Made by a program: the position numbers and the translations under genes
Shown here: one piece after another, positions 17,200 through 26,680 of the stretch
Position numbering within the stretch: position 1 is the stretch's first letter
How the letters are laid out: each line of letters begins with the position of its first letter
Origin: Comamonas suwonensis
GTDB taxonomy: Bacteria > Pseudomonadota > Gammaproteobacteria > Burkholderiales > Burkholderiaceae_C
Length of the DNA: 64,000 bases
Assembly: GCF_012844455.2 (NCBI RefSeq)
Contig: NZ_JABBCQ020000002.1
Location: forward strand, 1-64,000
Reading direction: 5' to 3'
The notes under the pieces: generated by a model
Databases searched by the model: none
Told to the model about the DNA's origin: nothing
Seen by the model: the letters and a program-made list of their open reading frames with translations, nothing else

Positions 17200-17221
17200 T
17201 CTTGATGCCGTCTTGATACCG
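17200..17221 (+). promoter_or_regulatory. Tandem 11-bp direct repeat, candidate KdpE operator
   Basis: TCTTGATGCCG (17200-17210) is followed directly by TCTTGATACCG (17211-17221), ten of eleven positions identical and exactly 11 bp apart. This spacing suits head-to-tail binding of OmpR/PhoB-family regulators such as KdpE. It is 94 bp upstream of kdpF in the only long gap (17014-17314) before the operon. Binding is inferred. Confidence 0.5.
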
Positions 17222-17314
17222 CAGCGGCAAATCTCTACCCGCTCTTGACGGGTGAATTTCTACATTTCTTCCATCGCAACAGGGCGCAATGCAGCGCCTG
17301 TGGGAGGAAATGCA

Positions 17315-17410
17315 ATGACATACGACTGGATCGCCACCTTGGCCGTGCTGGCCGCACTGGGCCTGTTTGCCTATTTGGGCTATGCACTGCTGCGCCCCGA
17401 AAATTTTTAA
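17315..17410 (+). CDS. kdpF: Potassium-transporting ATPase small subunit KdpF
   Basis: Membrane peptide of 31 residues, one transmembrane helix, ending YLGYALLRPENF; the ALLxPExF ending is characteristic of KdpF, which stabilises the KdpABC complex in the membrane. GGGAGGAAA lies just upstream of ATG 17315. First gene of the kdp run. Confidence 0.85.
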   Translation: MTYDWIATLAVLAALGLFAYLGYALLRPENF

Positions 17411-17419
17411 GGGGCTGCC

Positions 17420-17512
17420 ATGCAAGTGCTGCAAGACATTATTTTTGTAAGCCTCACCGTGGTCTGCTTTGTCGGGCTGCTGGGCTTTGTGCGCGCCCTC
17501 GCGCGGCTGTAA
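17420..17512 (+). CDS. Second small membrane peptide of the kdp operon
   Basis: A 30-residue frame, beginning MQVLQDIIFVSLTVVCFVGL and ending GFVRALARL, lies 9 bp after kdpF and 12 bp before kdpA with AAGGGG upstream. It is a single hydrophobic helix with a basic C-terminus. It resembles the short peptides ending in C-E/D-R-L that accompany kdpF in some other bacteria, but here it sits after kdpF. The tight packing supports translation. Function is unknown; a structural accessory of the Kdp complex is the obvious guess. Confidence 0.65.
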   Translation: MQVLQDIIFVSLTVVCFVGLLGFVRALARL

Positions 17513-17524
17513 GGGAGCAGGATC

Positions 17525-19231
17525 ATGTGGCTACCCTGGATCGAATTTGCCGCCGTGCTGACGGCGGTGACGCTGCTGACCATTCCCATGGGTAAATGGC
17601 TGGCACGTTGCTTTACGAGTGAACACCACACGCTGCTGGAGCGGGTGAGCTACCGCATCATCGGCGTGAACCCAGCGCAGCGCATGGGCTGGCAAGCTTA
17701 TGGCACTGCATTGCTGATGAGCAATGCACTGATGCTGCTGCTGGGCTATCTGGTGCTTAGGCTGCAAGGATGGCTGCCACTGAACCCGCTGGACATTGCG
17801 GCGCAGACGCCCGATCTGGCCTTCAACACCGCAGCCTCTTTCATCACCAATACCAACTGGCAGGCCTATGCGGGTGAAGCCAGTCTGACGAATGCCACGC
17901 AGATGGCAGCCATCACCTTTCTGATGTTTGCCGGCGCTACAACAGGTGTAGCAGCTGGCGCAGGTTTTGTGCGTGGTCTGGCACGTTCCAGCAGTCAGGA
18001 TGTTGGTAACTACTGGGTGGACTATGTGCGCGTGTTCTGGCGCGTGTTACTGCCGCTGTCCTTTGTCATGGCGCTGGTCTATGTCTGGCAGGGCATTCCG
18101 CAAACGCTGAATACCCAGACCATTGCTACCACTCTTGAAGGTGCAAAGCAGCAGCTGATGCTGGGGCCGGTTGCCAGTCTGGAAAGCATCAAGCACCTAG
18201 GCACCAATGGGGGCGGCTTTTTCAGCATGAATGCGGCGCACCCGTTCGAGAACCCCACACCGCTGACGAATATGCTGCACATCCTGTCGATGCTGCTGAT
18301 ACCTGCAGGTCTGACCTATGCCTTTGGCTCCATGCTGCTGCGCCGCAAGCAAGGCTGGGTGTTGTTTGGTGCCTGCATGGTGATGTTTGTCGGCTTTTTG
18401 AGTCTAGTGTTTGTGGCAGAGCAAAACGGCAGCCAGTTGCTGGCCCGCGCCGGTGCAGATCAGCAATACAGTCTGACGCAGAGCGGCGGCAATATGGAAG
18501 GGAAGGAGCTGCGCTTTGGCATTGCCGATACCGCCCTGTTTGTCGCCACCACCACGGCAGCAACGACCGGCTCGGTCAACGCCATGCATGACTCGCTGAC
18601 GCCTCTTGGAAGCATCACGCCGCTGGCGATGATGATGCTCAACTGCGTGTTTGGCGGCGATGGGGTGGGTCTGATCAACCTGATCCAGTACGCCATCCTC
18701 ACAGTGTTTCTGGCCGGCATGATGATTGGCCGCACGCCAGAATTTTTGGGCAAGAAGATCGAGGTGCGCGAGATCAAGCTGGTCATGCTGTCGGTGCTGG
18801 CACACCCGGCTGTCATGCTGGGCCTTACGGCGCTGGCCGTTCTATGGCCCGATGCCACGGCCAGCCTCAACAACCGGGGTCCGCACGGCTTTAGTGAAAT
18901 TCTGTATGCCTATGCCTCGGCCACAGCCAATAACGGTTCGGCTTTTGCCGGGTTGAACGCCAACACACCCTTCTTCAACACCACGCTGGGCCTAGCCATG
19001 CTCGGCGGCCGCTATCTGACGCTACTTCCTTTGCTGGCCGTAGCCGGCAGCCTGGCCGCCAAGGCCACTGTCCCTGCAGGGCCCGGCACCTTTCCCACGG
19101 CCACGCCGTTGTTCATGGGACTGCTGGTGTTTGTGGTGCTGGTGGTGGGTGGGCTCACCTTCTTGCCGTCGCTGGCCCTTGGTCCGGTGATTGAGCATTT
19201 GCAAATGCTGATCGGCCAACTCTACGCATAA
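17525..19231 (+). CDS. kdpA: Potassium-transporting ATPase subunit KdpA
   Basis: Potassium-channel-like, pore-forming subunit of the high-affinity KdpFABC pump. The 568-residue polytopic protein shows the selectivity-filter regions [33 protein letters not shown], and [16 protein letters not shown], plus [25 protein letters not shown] precedes the ATG at 17525. It is followed not by kdpB, as in the canonical order, but by kdpC. Confidence 0.97.
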   Translation: MWLPWIEFAAVLTAVTLLTIPMGKWLARCFTSEHHTLLERVSYRIIGVNPAQRMGWQAYGTALLMSNALMLLLGYLVLRLQGWLPLNPLDIAAQTPDLAFNTAASFITNTNWQAYAGEASLTNATQMAAITFLMFAGATTGVAAGAGFVRGLARSSSQDVGNYWVDYVRVFWRVLLPLSFVMALVYVWQGIPQTLNTQTIATTLEGAKQQLMLGPVASLESIKHLGTNGGGFFSMNAAHPFENPTPLTNMLHILSMLLIPAGLTYAFGSMLLRRKQGWVLFGACMVMFVGFLSLVFVAEQNGSQLLARAGADQQYSLTQSGGNMEGKELRFGIADTALFVATTTAATTGSVNAMHDSLTPLGSITPLAMMMLNCVFGGDGVGLINLIQYAILTVFLAGMMIGRTPEFLGKKIEVREIKLVMLSVLAHPAVMLGLTALAVLWPDATASLNNRGPHGFSEILYAYASATANNGSAFAGLNANTPFFNTTLGLAMLGGRYLTLLPLLAVAGSLAAKATVPAGPGTFPTATPLFMGLLVFVVLVVGGLTFLPSLALGPVIEHLQMLIGQLYA

Positions 19232-19287
19232 GTATTTTTTTTGCCAAAGACCTGCAGCCCACGTGCTCGCAGGTCAAGGAGCAAGTC

Positions 19288-19974
19288 ATGACAACTACCA
19301 ATCTCACACTTTCCAACACTGCCGTGAATGCGCAGCCCGTCCGCTGGCCCCTGCTGCTAGGCAGCAGCCTGCGCGCAGCCGTTCTGGTCATGCTGGTGGG
19401 CGGCATTGCCTACCCCTTGCTAGTCACCGGCATTGCACAAACGGTACTACCCCAAGCGGCCAATGGCAGCCTGATCGAGCGCAACGGCCAGGTTATTGGC
19501 TCGGCACTGATTGGCCAATCCTTTGCTGGTGCGGGTTACTTTCACAGCCGCCCCAGCGCCACCACAGCGCCTGACCCTGATAAGGAAGGCAGCAGCATTG
19601 ACGCACCCTATAACGCCGGGCTGTCTGCAGCCAGCAATCAAGGGGCGACTCACCAGGGCCTGATGGACAGCGTGAGCGAACGCGTGGCGCAATACCGGAC
19701 TGATAACCGCCTGGGGACCAGTGCACTGGTGCCGGTGGATGCCGTTACGGCATCTGCATCGGGGCTGGATCCACATATCTCACTGGCCAATGCCCAGCTG
19801 CAATTACCTCGTGTGGCGCAGACCCGCGGTCTGCCGCTAGAGCAAGTCCAACCGCTGCTGCAGCAAGCTACTCAGCAGCGCACGCTGGGTGTGCTGGGTG
19901 AGCCGCGCGTGAACGTGCTGCAGCTCAATCTGGCGCTAGATGCACTGCAACCCGCTGCCAAGGCTAAGGAGTAA
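19288..19974 (+). CDS. kdpC: Potassium-transporting ATPase subunit KdpC
   Basis: Membrane-anchored periplasmic subunit of the Kdp pump, thought to raise affinity for potassium or ATP. One N-terminal helix (LRAAVLVMLVGGIAYPLLVTG) precedes the KdpC domain with IGQSFAGAGYFHSRPS, ASGLDPHISLANAQLQLPRV and GEPRVNVLQLNLALD. At 228 residues it is longer than the usual 190 or so because of a longer N-terminal tail. AAGGAG precedes ATG 19288. It lies before kdpB, so the gene order is A-C-B instead of A-B-C. Confidence 0.96.
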   Translation: MTTTNLTLSNTAVNAQPVRWPLLLGSSLRAAVLVMLVGGIAYPLLVTGIAQTVLPQAANGSLIERNGQVIGSALIGQSFAGAGYFHSRPSATTAPDPDKEGSSIDAPYNAGLSAASNQGATHQGLMDSVSERVAQYRTDNRLGTSALVPVDAVTASASGLDPHISLANAQLQLPRVAQTRGLPLEQVQPLLQQATQQRTLGVLGEPRVNVLQLNLALDALQPAAKAKE

Positions 19975-19977
19975 GTC

Positions 19978-22062
19978 ATGAGACATACAACAAACAAATC
20001 ACCACTGTTCAGTGCGGCACTGGTGCGTACATCGCTATGGGATGCGCTGCGCAAGCTGTCGCCGCGCACGCAATGGGCCAACCCGGTCATGTTTGTCGTC
20101 TACCTGGGTGCCATTTTGACCACCCTGCTGTGGGTGCAGGCACTCAATGATCCCGCATCTACCGATGCAGGCTTTACGCTGGCCATTGCACTGTGGCTGT
20201 GGTTCACCCTGCTGTTTTCCAACTTTGCCGAAGCTCTGGCCGAAGGCCGCAGCCGCGCCCAGGCCGCCAGTCTGCGCGGCATGAAGCGCGATACCGTGGC
20301 CAAGGTGCTGCAACAACCTCGATACGACAGCAGCTGGCTTCCCATGCGCGCCAGCGAGTTGCGCAAGGGCGTGACCTTGCTGGTCGAAGCGGGTGATGTC
20401 ATCGCACTGGACGGTACGGTCATTGAAGGCGTTGCCTCAGTGGACGAAAGCGCCATCACGGGTGAATCAGCCCCTGTGATTCGCGAAGCTGGGGGCGATT
20501 TTTCGTCGGTCACCGGTGGCACTCGCGTGCTGTCTGACTGGCTGGTGGTTGAAGTCACCGTCAACCCCGGTGAATCGTTTTTGGACCGCATGATCTCCAT
20601 GGTCGAATCGGCCAAGCGCCAGAAAACACCCAACGAGCTGGCGCTGACGATTTTGCTGGTCGGCCTGACACTGGTATTCCTGCTCGTCATCGTCACGCTG
20701 TGGCCGTTCTCCACCTTCGCCGTGGCGCAGGCAGGAGCCGGAAACGTGGTGAGCATCACGGTGTTGATTGCGCTGCTGGTCTGCCTGATTCCCACCACCA
20801 TCGGCGGCCTGCTATCGGCCATTGGCGTGGCGGGCATGAGCCGCATGATGCAGGCCAATGTGATCGCAACCTCGGGCCGCGCAGTGGAAGCCGCCGGTGA
20901 CGTGGACGTGCTGCTGCTGGACAAGACCGGCACCATTACTCTGGGCAACCGCCAGGCCAGCGAGTTCTTTGCAGCCCCCGGCGTGAGCATGCAGCTGCTG
21001 GCCGAAGCGGCACAACTGGCATCGCTGGCCGACGAAACCCCAGAAGGCCGCAGCATCGTGGCGCTGGCGCGTGAACACTACGGCCAGCCAGAGCGCAGCG
21101 TGGCCGATATTCAAACGGGCCAACCGGTGGAGTTTGTCCCCTTTACCGCCCAGACCCGCATGAGCGGTATCGATATAGGCCCGCGTAACTTGCGCAAGGG
21201 TGCAGCCGATGCAGTGCGCCGCCATCTGGAAGCACTGGGCGGCCAGTTCCCCGGCCAGGTACAGCTGGCGGTGGACAATGTTTCGCGCAAAGGCAGCACG
21301 CCGCTGGTGGTAGCCGATGGTGCCAAGGTACTGGGCGTGATCGAACTCAAAGACATCGTCAAGCCCGGCATGAAAGAGCGCTTTGCCGAGCTGCGCCGCA
21401 TGGGCATCCAGACCATCATGGTGACCGGCGACAATCCGCTCACCGCCGCCGCCATCGCGGCCGAGGCAGGTGTGGATGACTATCTGGCCGAAGCCCGGCC
21501 CGAGGACAAGCTGCAGCTGATTCGCAGCCACCAAGCTGCAGGCCGTCTGGTAGCCATGACGGGTGACGGCACCAACGATGCCCCTGCGCTGGCTCAGGCC
21601 GATGTGGCCGTGGCCATGAACAGCGGCACGCAGGCCGCCAAAGAGGCGGGCAATATGGTGGACTTGGACAGCAACCCAACCAAGCTGATCGAGGTGGTGG
21701 AAACCGGCAAGCAGATGCTGATGACGCGGGGCGCACTGACCACCTTCAGCATTGCCAACGATGTTGCCAAGTATTTCGCCATCATTCCTGCCGCTTTTGT
21801 GGGCACCTATCCGCAACTGGCTTCACTCAATGTGATGCAGCTGCACAGCTCAGACTCGGCCATTTTGAGTGCGGTGATCTTCAACGCGCTGATCATCATC
21901 GCCCTGGTGCCTTTGGCCTTGCGCGGTGTGTCCTACCGCGCCGTGGGCGCTGCCGTGCTGCTGCGCCGCAATCTGCTGATCTATGGACTGGGCGGACTGA
22001 TCGTGCCATTTGTCGGCATCAAGCTCATCGACATGCTACTGGCCGCGCTGGGTCTGGTTTAA
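19978..22062 (+). CDS. kdpB: Potassium-transporting ATPase ATP-binding subunit KdpB
   Basis: P-type ATPase subunit that energises potassium uptake. The 694-residue protein has the actuator motif ITGES, the phosphorylation motif DKTGT (Asp315), the nucleotide-binding region and the hinge [20 protein letters not shown] and [26 protein letters not shown] overlaps the kdpC stop 3 bp upstream, so translation is coupled to kdpC. The next gene downstream is a porin, not kdpC. Confidence 0.97.
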   Translation: MRHTTNKSPLFSAALVRTSLWDALRKLSPRTQWANPVMFVVYLGAILTTLLWVQALNDPASTDAGFTLAIALWLWFTLLFSNFAEALAEGRSRAQAASLRGMKRDTVAKVLQQPRYDSSWLPMRASELRKGVTLLVEAGDVIALDGTVIEGVASVDESAITGESAPVIREAGGDFSSVTGGTRVLSDWLVVEVTVNPGESFLDRMISMVESAKRQKTPNELALTILLVGLTLVFLLVIVTLWPFSTFAVAQAGAGNVVSITVLIALLVCLIPTTIGGLLSAIGVAGMSRMMQANVIATSGRAVEAAGDVDVLLLDKTGTITLGNRQASEFFAAPGVSMQLLAEAAQLASLADETPEGRSIVALAREHYGQPERSVADIQTGQPVEFVPFTAQTRMSGIDIGPRNLRKGAADAVRRHLEALGGQFPGQVQLAVDNVSRKGSTPLVVADGAKVLGVIELKDIVKPGMKERFAELRRMGIQTIMVTGDNPLTAAAIAAEAGVDDYLAEARPEDKLQLIRSHQAAGRLVAMTGDGTNDAPALAQADVAVAMNSGTQAAKEAGNMVDLDSNPTKLIEVVETGKQMLMTRGALTTFSIANDVAKYFAIIPAAFVGTYPQLASLNVMQLHSSDSAILSAVIFNALIIIALVPLALRGVSYRAVGAAVLLRRNLLIYGLGGLIVPFVGIKLIDMLLAALGLV

Positions 22063-22161
22063 GCACCGCACCGCTCTCATCTTTCTCCGTTAATCAATAC
22101 GTCTTGCCTGCCCTGGGCCTGTGGCCCGGGGTGAAAAAGTGTTGTCTGTCGATCATTCATC

Positions 22162-23073
22162 ATGTACGCCTTATCTCTCAAAACACGTCCAACCTGCTTA
22201 TCCTGCGCTGTAGCGATGGTGGCGCTGGGTGTCTTATTTTTTGTATCCAACAAGGCGCAAGCCCAAGATTTTCAGGCGCAGTCAGCTATAGCTTCTGTAG
22301 TCCCTAGATCGTCTGTGGAGTCTGATCTGCCTGTTGCAGCAACTTCTCCGTTCGCCCTCAGCGGCAGCCTGAGTCTGCTGACCGATTATCGCTTTCGCGG
22401 TATTTCGCAAACCTGGCGGGGCGCTGCATTGCAAGGCGGAGTCGAGCTGGCCATGCCTCATGGCTGGTACCTGGGAACCTGGCTATCCAATGTCTCCAGC
22501 AACAGTTACCCGCAAGGCCAGAGCCTAGAGCACGATCTCTACGCGGGCTGGCGCGGTGACGTGTTGACTGACTGGAAGCTGGACGCAGGCCTGCTGCACT
22601 ATCGCTACCCCGGTGCGCGCCTGAATGCGGCGGATGGAAGCGCCCAGCGCTTTGATACCACCGAGGCTTACCTGGGGGCCACGCATGGCGGCTTCAATGT
22701 CAAATGGTCGGTGGCGATGACGCCGTATTTCGGCTTGCGCGAGAGCACGACAGCCTCTGCTTTTGCCACGGCCCTCACACCTACCGGCAGCAGCCGTGGC
22801 AGCCAGTATCTGGATCTGAACTACCAGCACCCGCTGGGCGACTGGGCCACGCTGGGCCTGCATGCGGGCTATACCCATGTGCGCAACTACAGCGAGGTTT
22901 CGTATGCCGACTGGCGCGTCTCTCTGGCCAAGACCTGGGGCGCATGGACGGCCTCTGCCGCCTGGGTGGGAACATCGGCCGATGCCCGCTACTACAGCGC
23001 GGTCAACAGCCAGGGGCGTATGCGCAGTCTGGGGCGCAGCGGTCTGGTCCTGGGGCTGAGTGCCGCATTCTGA
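22162..23073 (+). CDS. TorF/TIGR02001-family outer-membrane porin-like protein
   Basis: Exported beta-barrel protein of 303 residues. The signal peptide ends around KAQAQ (residue 35). The mature part begins GSLSLLTDYRFRGISQTWRG and contains alternating strands and SNVSSN, typical of the TIGR02001/TorF putative porins, and ends with GLSAAF, a terminal aromatic residue as used for BAM-dependent insertion. It lies 99 bp after kdpB and 29 bp before kdpD on the same strand, so it is probably part of the kdp transcript, suggesting an outer-membrane route for potassium or another ion. Transported solute is not known. Confidence 0.8.
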   Translation: MYALSLKTRPTCLSCAVAMVALGVLFFVSNKAQAQDFQAQSAIASVVPRSSVESDLPVAATSPFALSGSLSLLTDYRFRGISQTWRGAALQGGVELAMPHGWYLGTWLSNVSSNSYPQGQSLEHDLYAGWRGDVLTDWKLDAGLLHYRYPGARLNAADGSAQRFDTTEAYLGATHGGFNVKWSVAMTPYFGLRESTTASAFATALTPTGSSRGSQYLDLNYQHPLGDWATLGLHAGYTHVRNYSEVSYADWRVSLAKTWGAWTASAAWVGTSADARYYSAVNSQGRMRSLGRSGLVLGLSAAF

Positions 23074-23102
23074 TGGCCTGACAGTGATACGCTAAGAATC
23101 CG

Positions 23103-25793
23103 ATGCCAAGCTATTCCAACCCTCTTGTTCCACGCCCCGATCCTGATGCGCTGGTCGCCCAGTTGCAGGCGGAGAAAGAGCAGGCTGCGCGCGGTAAGCT
23201 GCGTATTTACTTTGGCTCTAACGCCGGAGTGGGTAAGACCTGGGCCATGCTGGCCGCTGCCCAGCGAGAGCGCCAGTCAGGTCGCCGGGTGCTGGTGGGC
23301 TTGGTTGAAACCCATGGCCGGGCCGAGACCGAACAGCAACTGAACGGCATGGATCAACTGCCGCGCCGTGCAGTTGTCTATCAAGGCCGGCAGCTCACCG
23401 AGTTTGATCTGGATGCCGCGCTGGCGGCTCACCCCGATGTACTGCTCCTGGACGAGCTGGCGCACAGCAATGTAGCCGGGTCACGCCACCCCAAGCGCTG
23501 GCAGGATGTGCTGGAATTGCTGGATGCAGGCATTGAGGTCTGGACGACGATGAATGTGCAGCACCTGGAGAGCCTGAACGATGTGGTGAGCGGCATCGTT
23601 GGCATACAGGTGCACGAAACCGTCCCCGACCATATCTTTGACGATGCCAATGAAGTCATCGTGGTTGACATTCCGCCTGAAGAGCTGCTCAAGCGCCTGA
23701 AGGCAGGCAAGGTCTACCCGTTGGAGCAAGCCGAGCGCGCTTCGCACAACTTCTTTCGGCTTGGCAATCTGCTGGCCCTGCGCGAGCTGGCTTTGCGCCG
23801 CACGGCTGACCGCGTCGACGAGGACATGCGTGACTACCGGCGCGAGCGTGCCATTGGAGAGGTCTGGCCCACCCGCGAGCGGCTGATGGTGGGTATTGGC
23901 GGCCGCGCGGGCGACGATGCTCTGGTACGCCAGGTGGCACGGCTGGCACGGCGACTGGAGGCCGAATGGCTGGTCGTTTATGTGGATGCACCCGAGCGCC
24001 AGCATCTCCCAAAGCATGCGCAGGCCTCCATGCTCAAAACACTGGCACTGGCCGCTCGCCTGGGAGCGGACACGGCCACCATTCCCGGTGCGGGCGTGGC
24101 GCAGGCACTGGTGGGCTTTGCCCGTGAGCGCAATGCCAGCCATCTGGTACTGGCTCGTGTGGCCCGCACCGGCTGGAAGTGGTGGAGCCGTAGCTTGCCC
24201 GAGCAAATCACGCGTTTAGACCCCGGGCTGGATGTGCTGGTGCTGTCCGTGCCAGTCAATAAAAAGGAGAGCACCCTGCGCCCGCGGGTAGAGCACCAGC
24301 GGCCTGTAGCATGGAAAGGCTACTTGGGTGTCACTCTGGCCTGCTTTGCGGCTACGGGCCTGGCTGAATTGCTGCTACAGGTGTTTGCCCCCGCCAATAT
24401 CGTCATGCTGTTTTTGTTGGTGGTGGTGCTGTCGGCCCTGCGCTGGGGGCGCGGACCCGGCGCATGGGCGGCGCTGCTGTCCGTGCTGCTGTTTGACTTT
24501 TACTTTGTGCCGCCGCTCAACTCTTTTAACGTCAACGACACACAATACGTCTTTACCTTTTTCCTGATGCTGGGCGTGGCACTGATCTGCGGCCAACTCA
24601 TGGCCCGGCTTCGACACGAAGCCCGCGTGGCAGCTGAGCGTGAACGCCGCGCCGCAGCGCTGGCGCGGCTGGCGCGTGATCTGTCGGGTGCTCTCACGCA
24701 AGCGCAGGTTACAAACATTGCACTGACCACGATGTCAGGTGTATTCGACGCACAGACTGCGCTGCTGCTACCGGATGCCGAGGAGCAGCTCCATGTGCAA
24801 GCAGGCAGCGATGCGCCGGTGAATGCCAGCATTGCCCGCTGGGCCATGGAACACGGCCAGATGGCTGGGCAAGGCACAGATACGCTGGCAGCAGCGCCCG
24901 CCCTGTATGTGCCGCTGATGGCTCCCGTGCGCTCGCGCGGGGTACTGGTTTTGTTGCTACGCACACCTCAGCGACTGCATGTGCCAGAAGAACACCGCCT
25001 GCTGGACGCCTGCGCCAGCCAGATAGCTTTAGCACTAGAACGCGTGCACTTTGTCGAAGTAGCGCAGCAAACCCAAGTTGCCATGGAAGGCGAGCGCATG
25101 CGCAACACGTTGCTGTCTGCCGTTTCCCATGATCTGCGCACACCGTTGACCAGTATTCTGGGAGCCGCACAGACGGCCTTACCCCATGCACCACCGGGTC
25201 TGCTGGCTGATATGTTGGGGCAAATCCGCAATCAAGCTCAGTCCTTGCAGCAACTGGTGGACAACCTGCTGGCCATGGCCCGCCTGCAGCAAGGGGGCGT
25301 GCACCTTCAACGTGACTGGATCCCGGTGGATGAGCTGGTGGGTAGCGCACTGGCGCAAATGCGTGAACGGCTAGCCCAGCATCCCGTGCGCACTGCATTG
25401 CCTGCAGACTTGCCACTGCTGCAAGTCGATGCCGTGCTGATGGAGCGCGTGCTGGTCAATCTGCTGGACAACGCTGTCAAATACACGCCCGCAGGCACCC
25501 CAATTACGATCAGCGCGCAGGTGGATGGCAGCAACTGCTTGGTGGTTCTGCAAGATGATGGCCCCGGACTGCCACCACACATGCCCGCCGACCAGTTGTT
25601 TGCCCCGTTCACGCGCGGCGTGACGGAATCTTCCATCTCAGGAATGGGCCTTGGCCTGGCACTGGCACAGCGCATTGTGCAAGCCCACGGCGGCAGCCTT
25701 ACCGCAAGTGCCGCCAGCCCCGCAGCCGATGTGCCCGGCACGGCTTTCACCATCTGCCTGCCTGTGCTGCCCCAGCCTCGTCTTGATGAATAA
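23103..25793 (+). CDS. kdpD: Osmosensitive K+ channel sensor histidine kinase KdpD
   Basis: Membrane sensor kinase that controls kdp expression at low potassium or turgor. The 896 residues comprise the N-terminal KdpD domain with P-loop GSNAGVGKT (38-46) and DELAHSN, a universal-stress-protein-like domain (about 255-385), four transmembrane helices (about 400-500), a GAF-like domain and the kinase core with His676 in SHDLRTPLTSILG and ATPase boxes NLLDNAVKYT and GMGLGLAL. It precedes kdpE by 6 bp. Confidence 0.96.
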   Translation: MPSYSNPLVPRPDPDALVAQLQAEKEQAARGKLRIYFGSNAGVGKTWAMLAAAQRERQSGRRVLVGLVETHGRAETEQQLNGMDQLPRRAVVYQGRQLTEFDLDAALAAHPDVLLLDELAHSNVAGSRHPKRWQDVLELLDAGIEVWTTMNVQHLESLNDVVSGIVGIQVHETVPDHIFDDANEVIVVDIPPEELLKRLKAGKVYPLEQAERASHNFFRLGNLLALRELALRRTADRVDEDMRDYRRERAIGEVWPTRERLMVGIGGRAGDDALVRQVARLARRLEAEWLVVYVDAPERQHLPKHAQASMLKTLALAARLGADTATIPGAGVAQALVGFARERNASHLVLARVARTGWKWWSRSLPEQITRLDPGLDVLVLSVPVNKKESTLRPRVEHQRPVAWKGYLGVTLACFAATGLAELLLQVFAPANIVMLFLLVVVLSALRWGRGPGAWAALLSVLLFDFYFVPPLNSFNVNDTQYVFTFFLMLGVALICGQLMARLRHEARVAAERERRAAALARLARDLSGALTQAQVTNIALTTMSGVFDAQTALLLPDAEEQLHVQAGSDAPVNASIARWAMEHGQMAGQGTDTLAAAPALYVPLMAPVRSRGVLVLLLRTPQRLHVPEEHRLLDACASQIALALERVHFVEVAQQTQVAMEGERMRNTLLSAVSHDLRTPLTSILGAAQTALPHAPPGLLADMLGQIRNQAQSLQQLVDNLLAMARLQQGGVHLQRDWIPVDELVGSALAQMRERLAQHPVRTALPADLPLLQVDAVLMERVLVNLLDNAVKYTPAGTPITISAQVDGSNCLVVLQDDGPGLPPHMPADQLFAPFTRGVTESSISGMGLGLALAQRIVQAHGGSLTASAASPAADVPGTAFTICLPVLPQPRLDE

Positions 25794-25799
25794 TTTCGC

Positions 25800-26510
25800 A
25801 TGAACTCCGCCAGCCCCCGCATTTTGTTGATTGAAGACGATGCCAGCATCCGCCGCTTTGTGCGGCTGGCGCTGGAAGACGAAGGCTGGCAAGTCTTTGA
25901 AGCCGAGACCGCCAAACGCGGCCTGATTGAAGCGGCCAGCCGCCAGCCCGATGCCGTGGTGCTCGATCTGGGCCTGCCCGACGCCGATGGCAAGACCGTC
26001 ATCAGTGAGTTGCGCAGCTGGAGTCAGTTGCCGATTCTGGTGCTTTCGGCACGCGATCATGAGGACGAAAAAGTGGCCGCGCTGGATGTGGGTGCCGATG
26101 ACTACCTGAGCAAACCCTTTGGCGTGCCTGAGCTACTGGCCCGCCTGCGCGTCATGCTGCGCCGCCGCCAGCAGGCACCCTCCCAGCAACCCAGCAGCGA
26201 GGTGCAGTTTGGCAATGTGCACGTCAACCTCGCCACGCATGAAGTGCGCAAGGCAGGTGCGCCCATACACCTGACCCCCATTGAATTTCGCCTGCTCACT
26301 GCCCTAATCGCCGGGCAAGGCCGCGTGCTGACCCATCGCCAGTTGCTGCTGCAGGTCTGGGGGCCAGAGTATCTGGATCGCCCCCACTACCTGCGGGTAC
26401 ACATGGCCAATCTACGGCAAAAAGTGGAAACCGATGCGGCACAGCCCGCGCACCTGATGACCGAGTTGCAAGTGGGCTATCGCCTGATCCTTGATTCGAT
26501 GCATCGCTGA
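25800..26510 (+). CDS. kdpE: Response regulator KdpE
   Basis: OmpR-family activator of kdp. Of 236 residues, 1-120 are the receiver (acidic pair at 12-13, phospho-acceptor Asp56 in VVLDLGLP, Lys in YLSKPFG) and about 135-232 the winged helix with LTPIEFRLLTALIAGQGRVL and the segment EYLDRPHYLRVHMANLRQKV that is typical of KdpE. Last gene of the kdp run. The tandem repeat upstream of kdpF is its candidate operator. Confidence 0.95.
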   Translation: MNSASPRILLIEDDASIRRFVRLALEDEGWQVFEAETAKRGLIEAASRQPDAVVLDLGLPDADGKTVISELRSWSQLPILVLSARDHEDEKVAALDVGADDYLSKPFGVPELLARLRVMLRRRQQAPSQQPSSEVQFGNVHVNLATHEVRKAGAPIHLTPIEFRLLTALIAGQGRVLTHRQLLLQVWGPEYLDRPHYLRVHMANLRQKVETDAAQPAHLMTELQVGYRLILDSMHR

Positions 26511-26680
26511 GCTCGACAGGCTGGTAAAAACGTGTTTTTGCTTTCCCGCTGTCATGACTCAGAACAGCGCATGTCCCCGGCGCGACGATTCAGAGAAGGT
26601 CCTCAGGGTTTGCGTTCTTGGCCCTGAGCCTGAGGACTCATAGATTGTTCTGATCTCCGTTTCGACAGCATAAGCAAGTC

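Noticed and set aside
26599-26637. Competing hairpins (GTCCTCAGG/CCTGAGGAC and CTCAGGG/CCCTGAG) between kdpE and the alcohol dehydrogenase, as an attenuator
   Set aside because: Alternative stems exist but there is no leader peptide or T-tract; probably only a weak terminator for kdpE.
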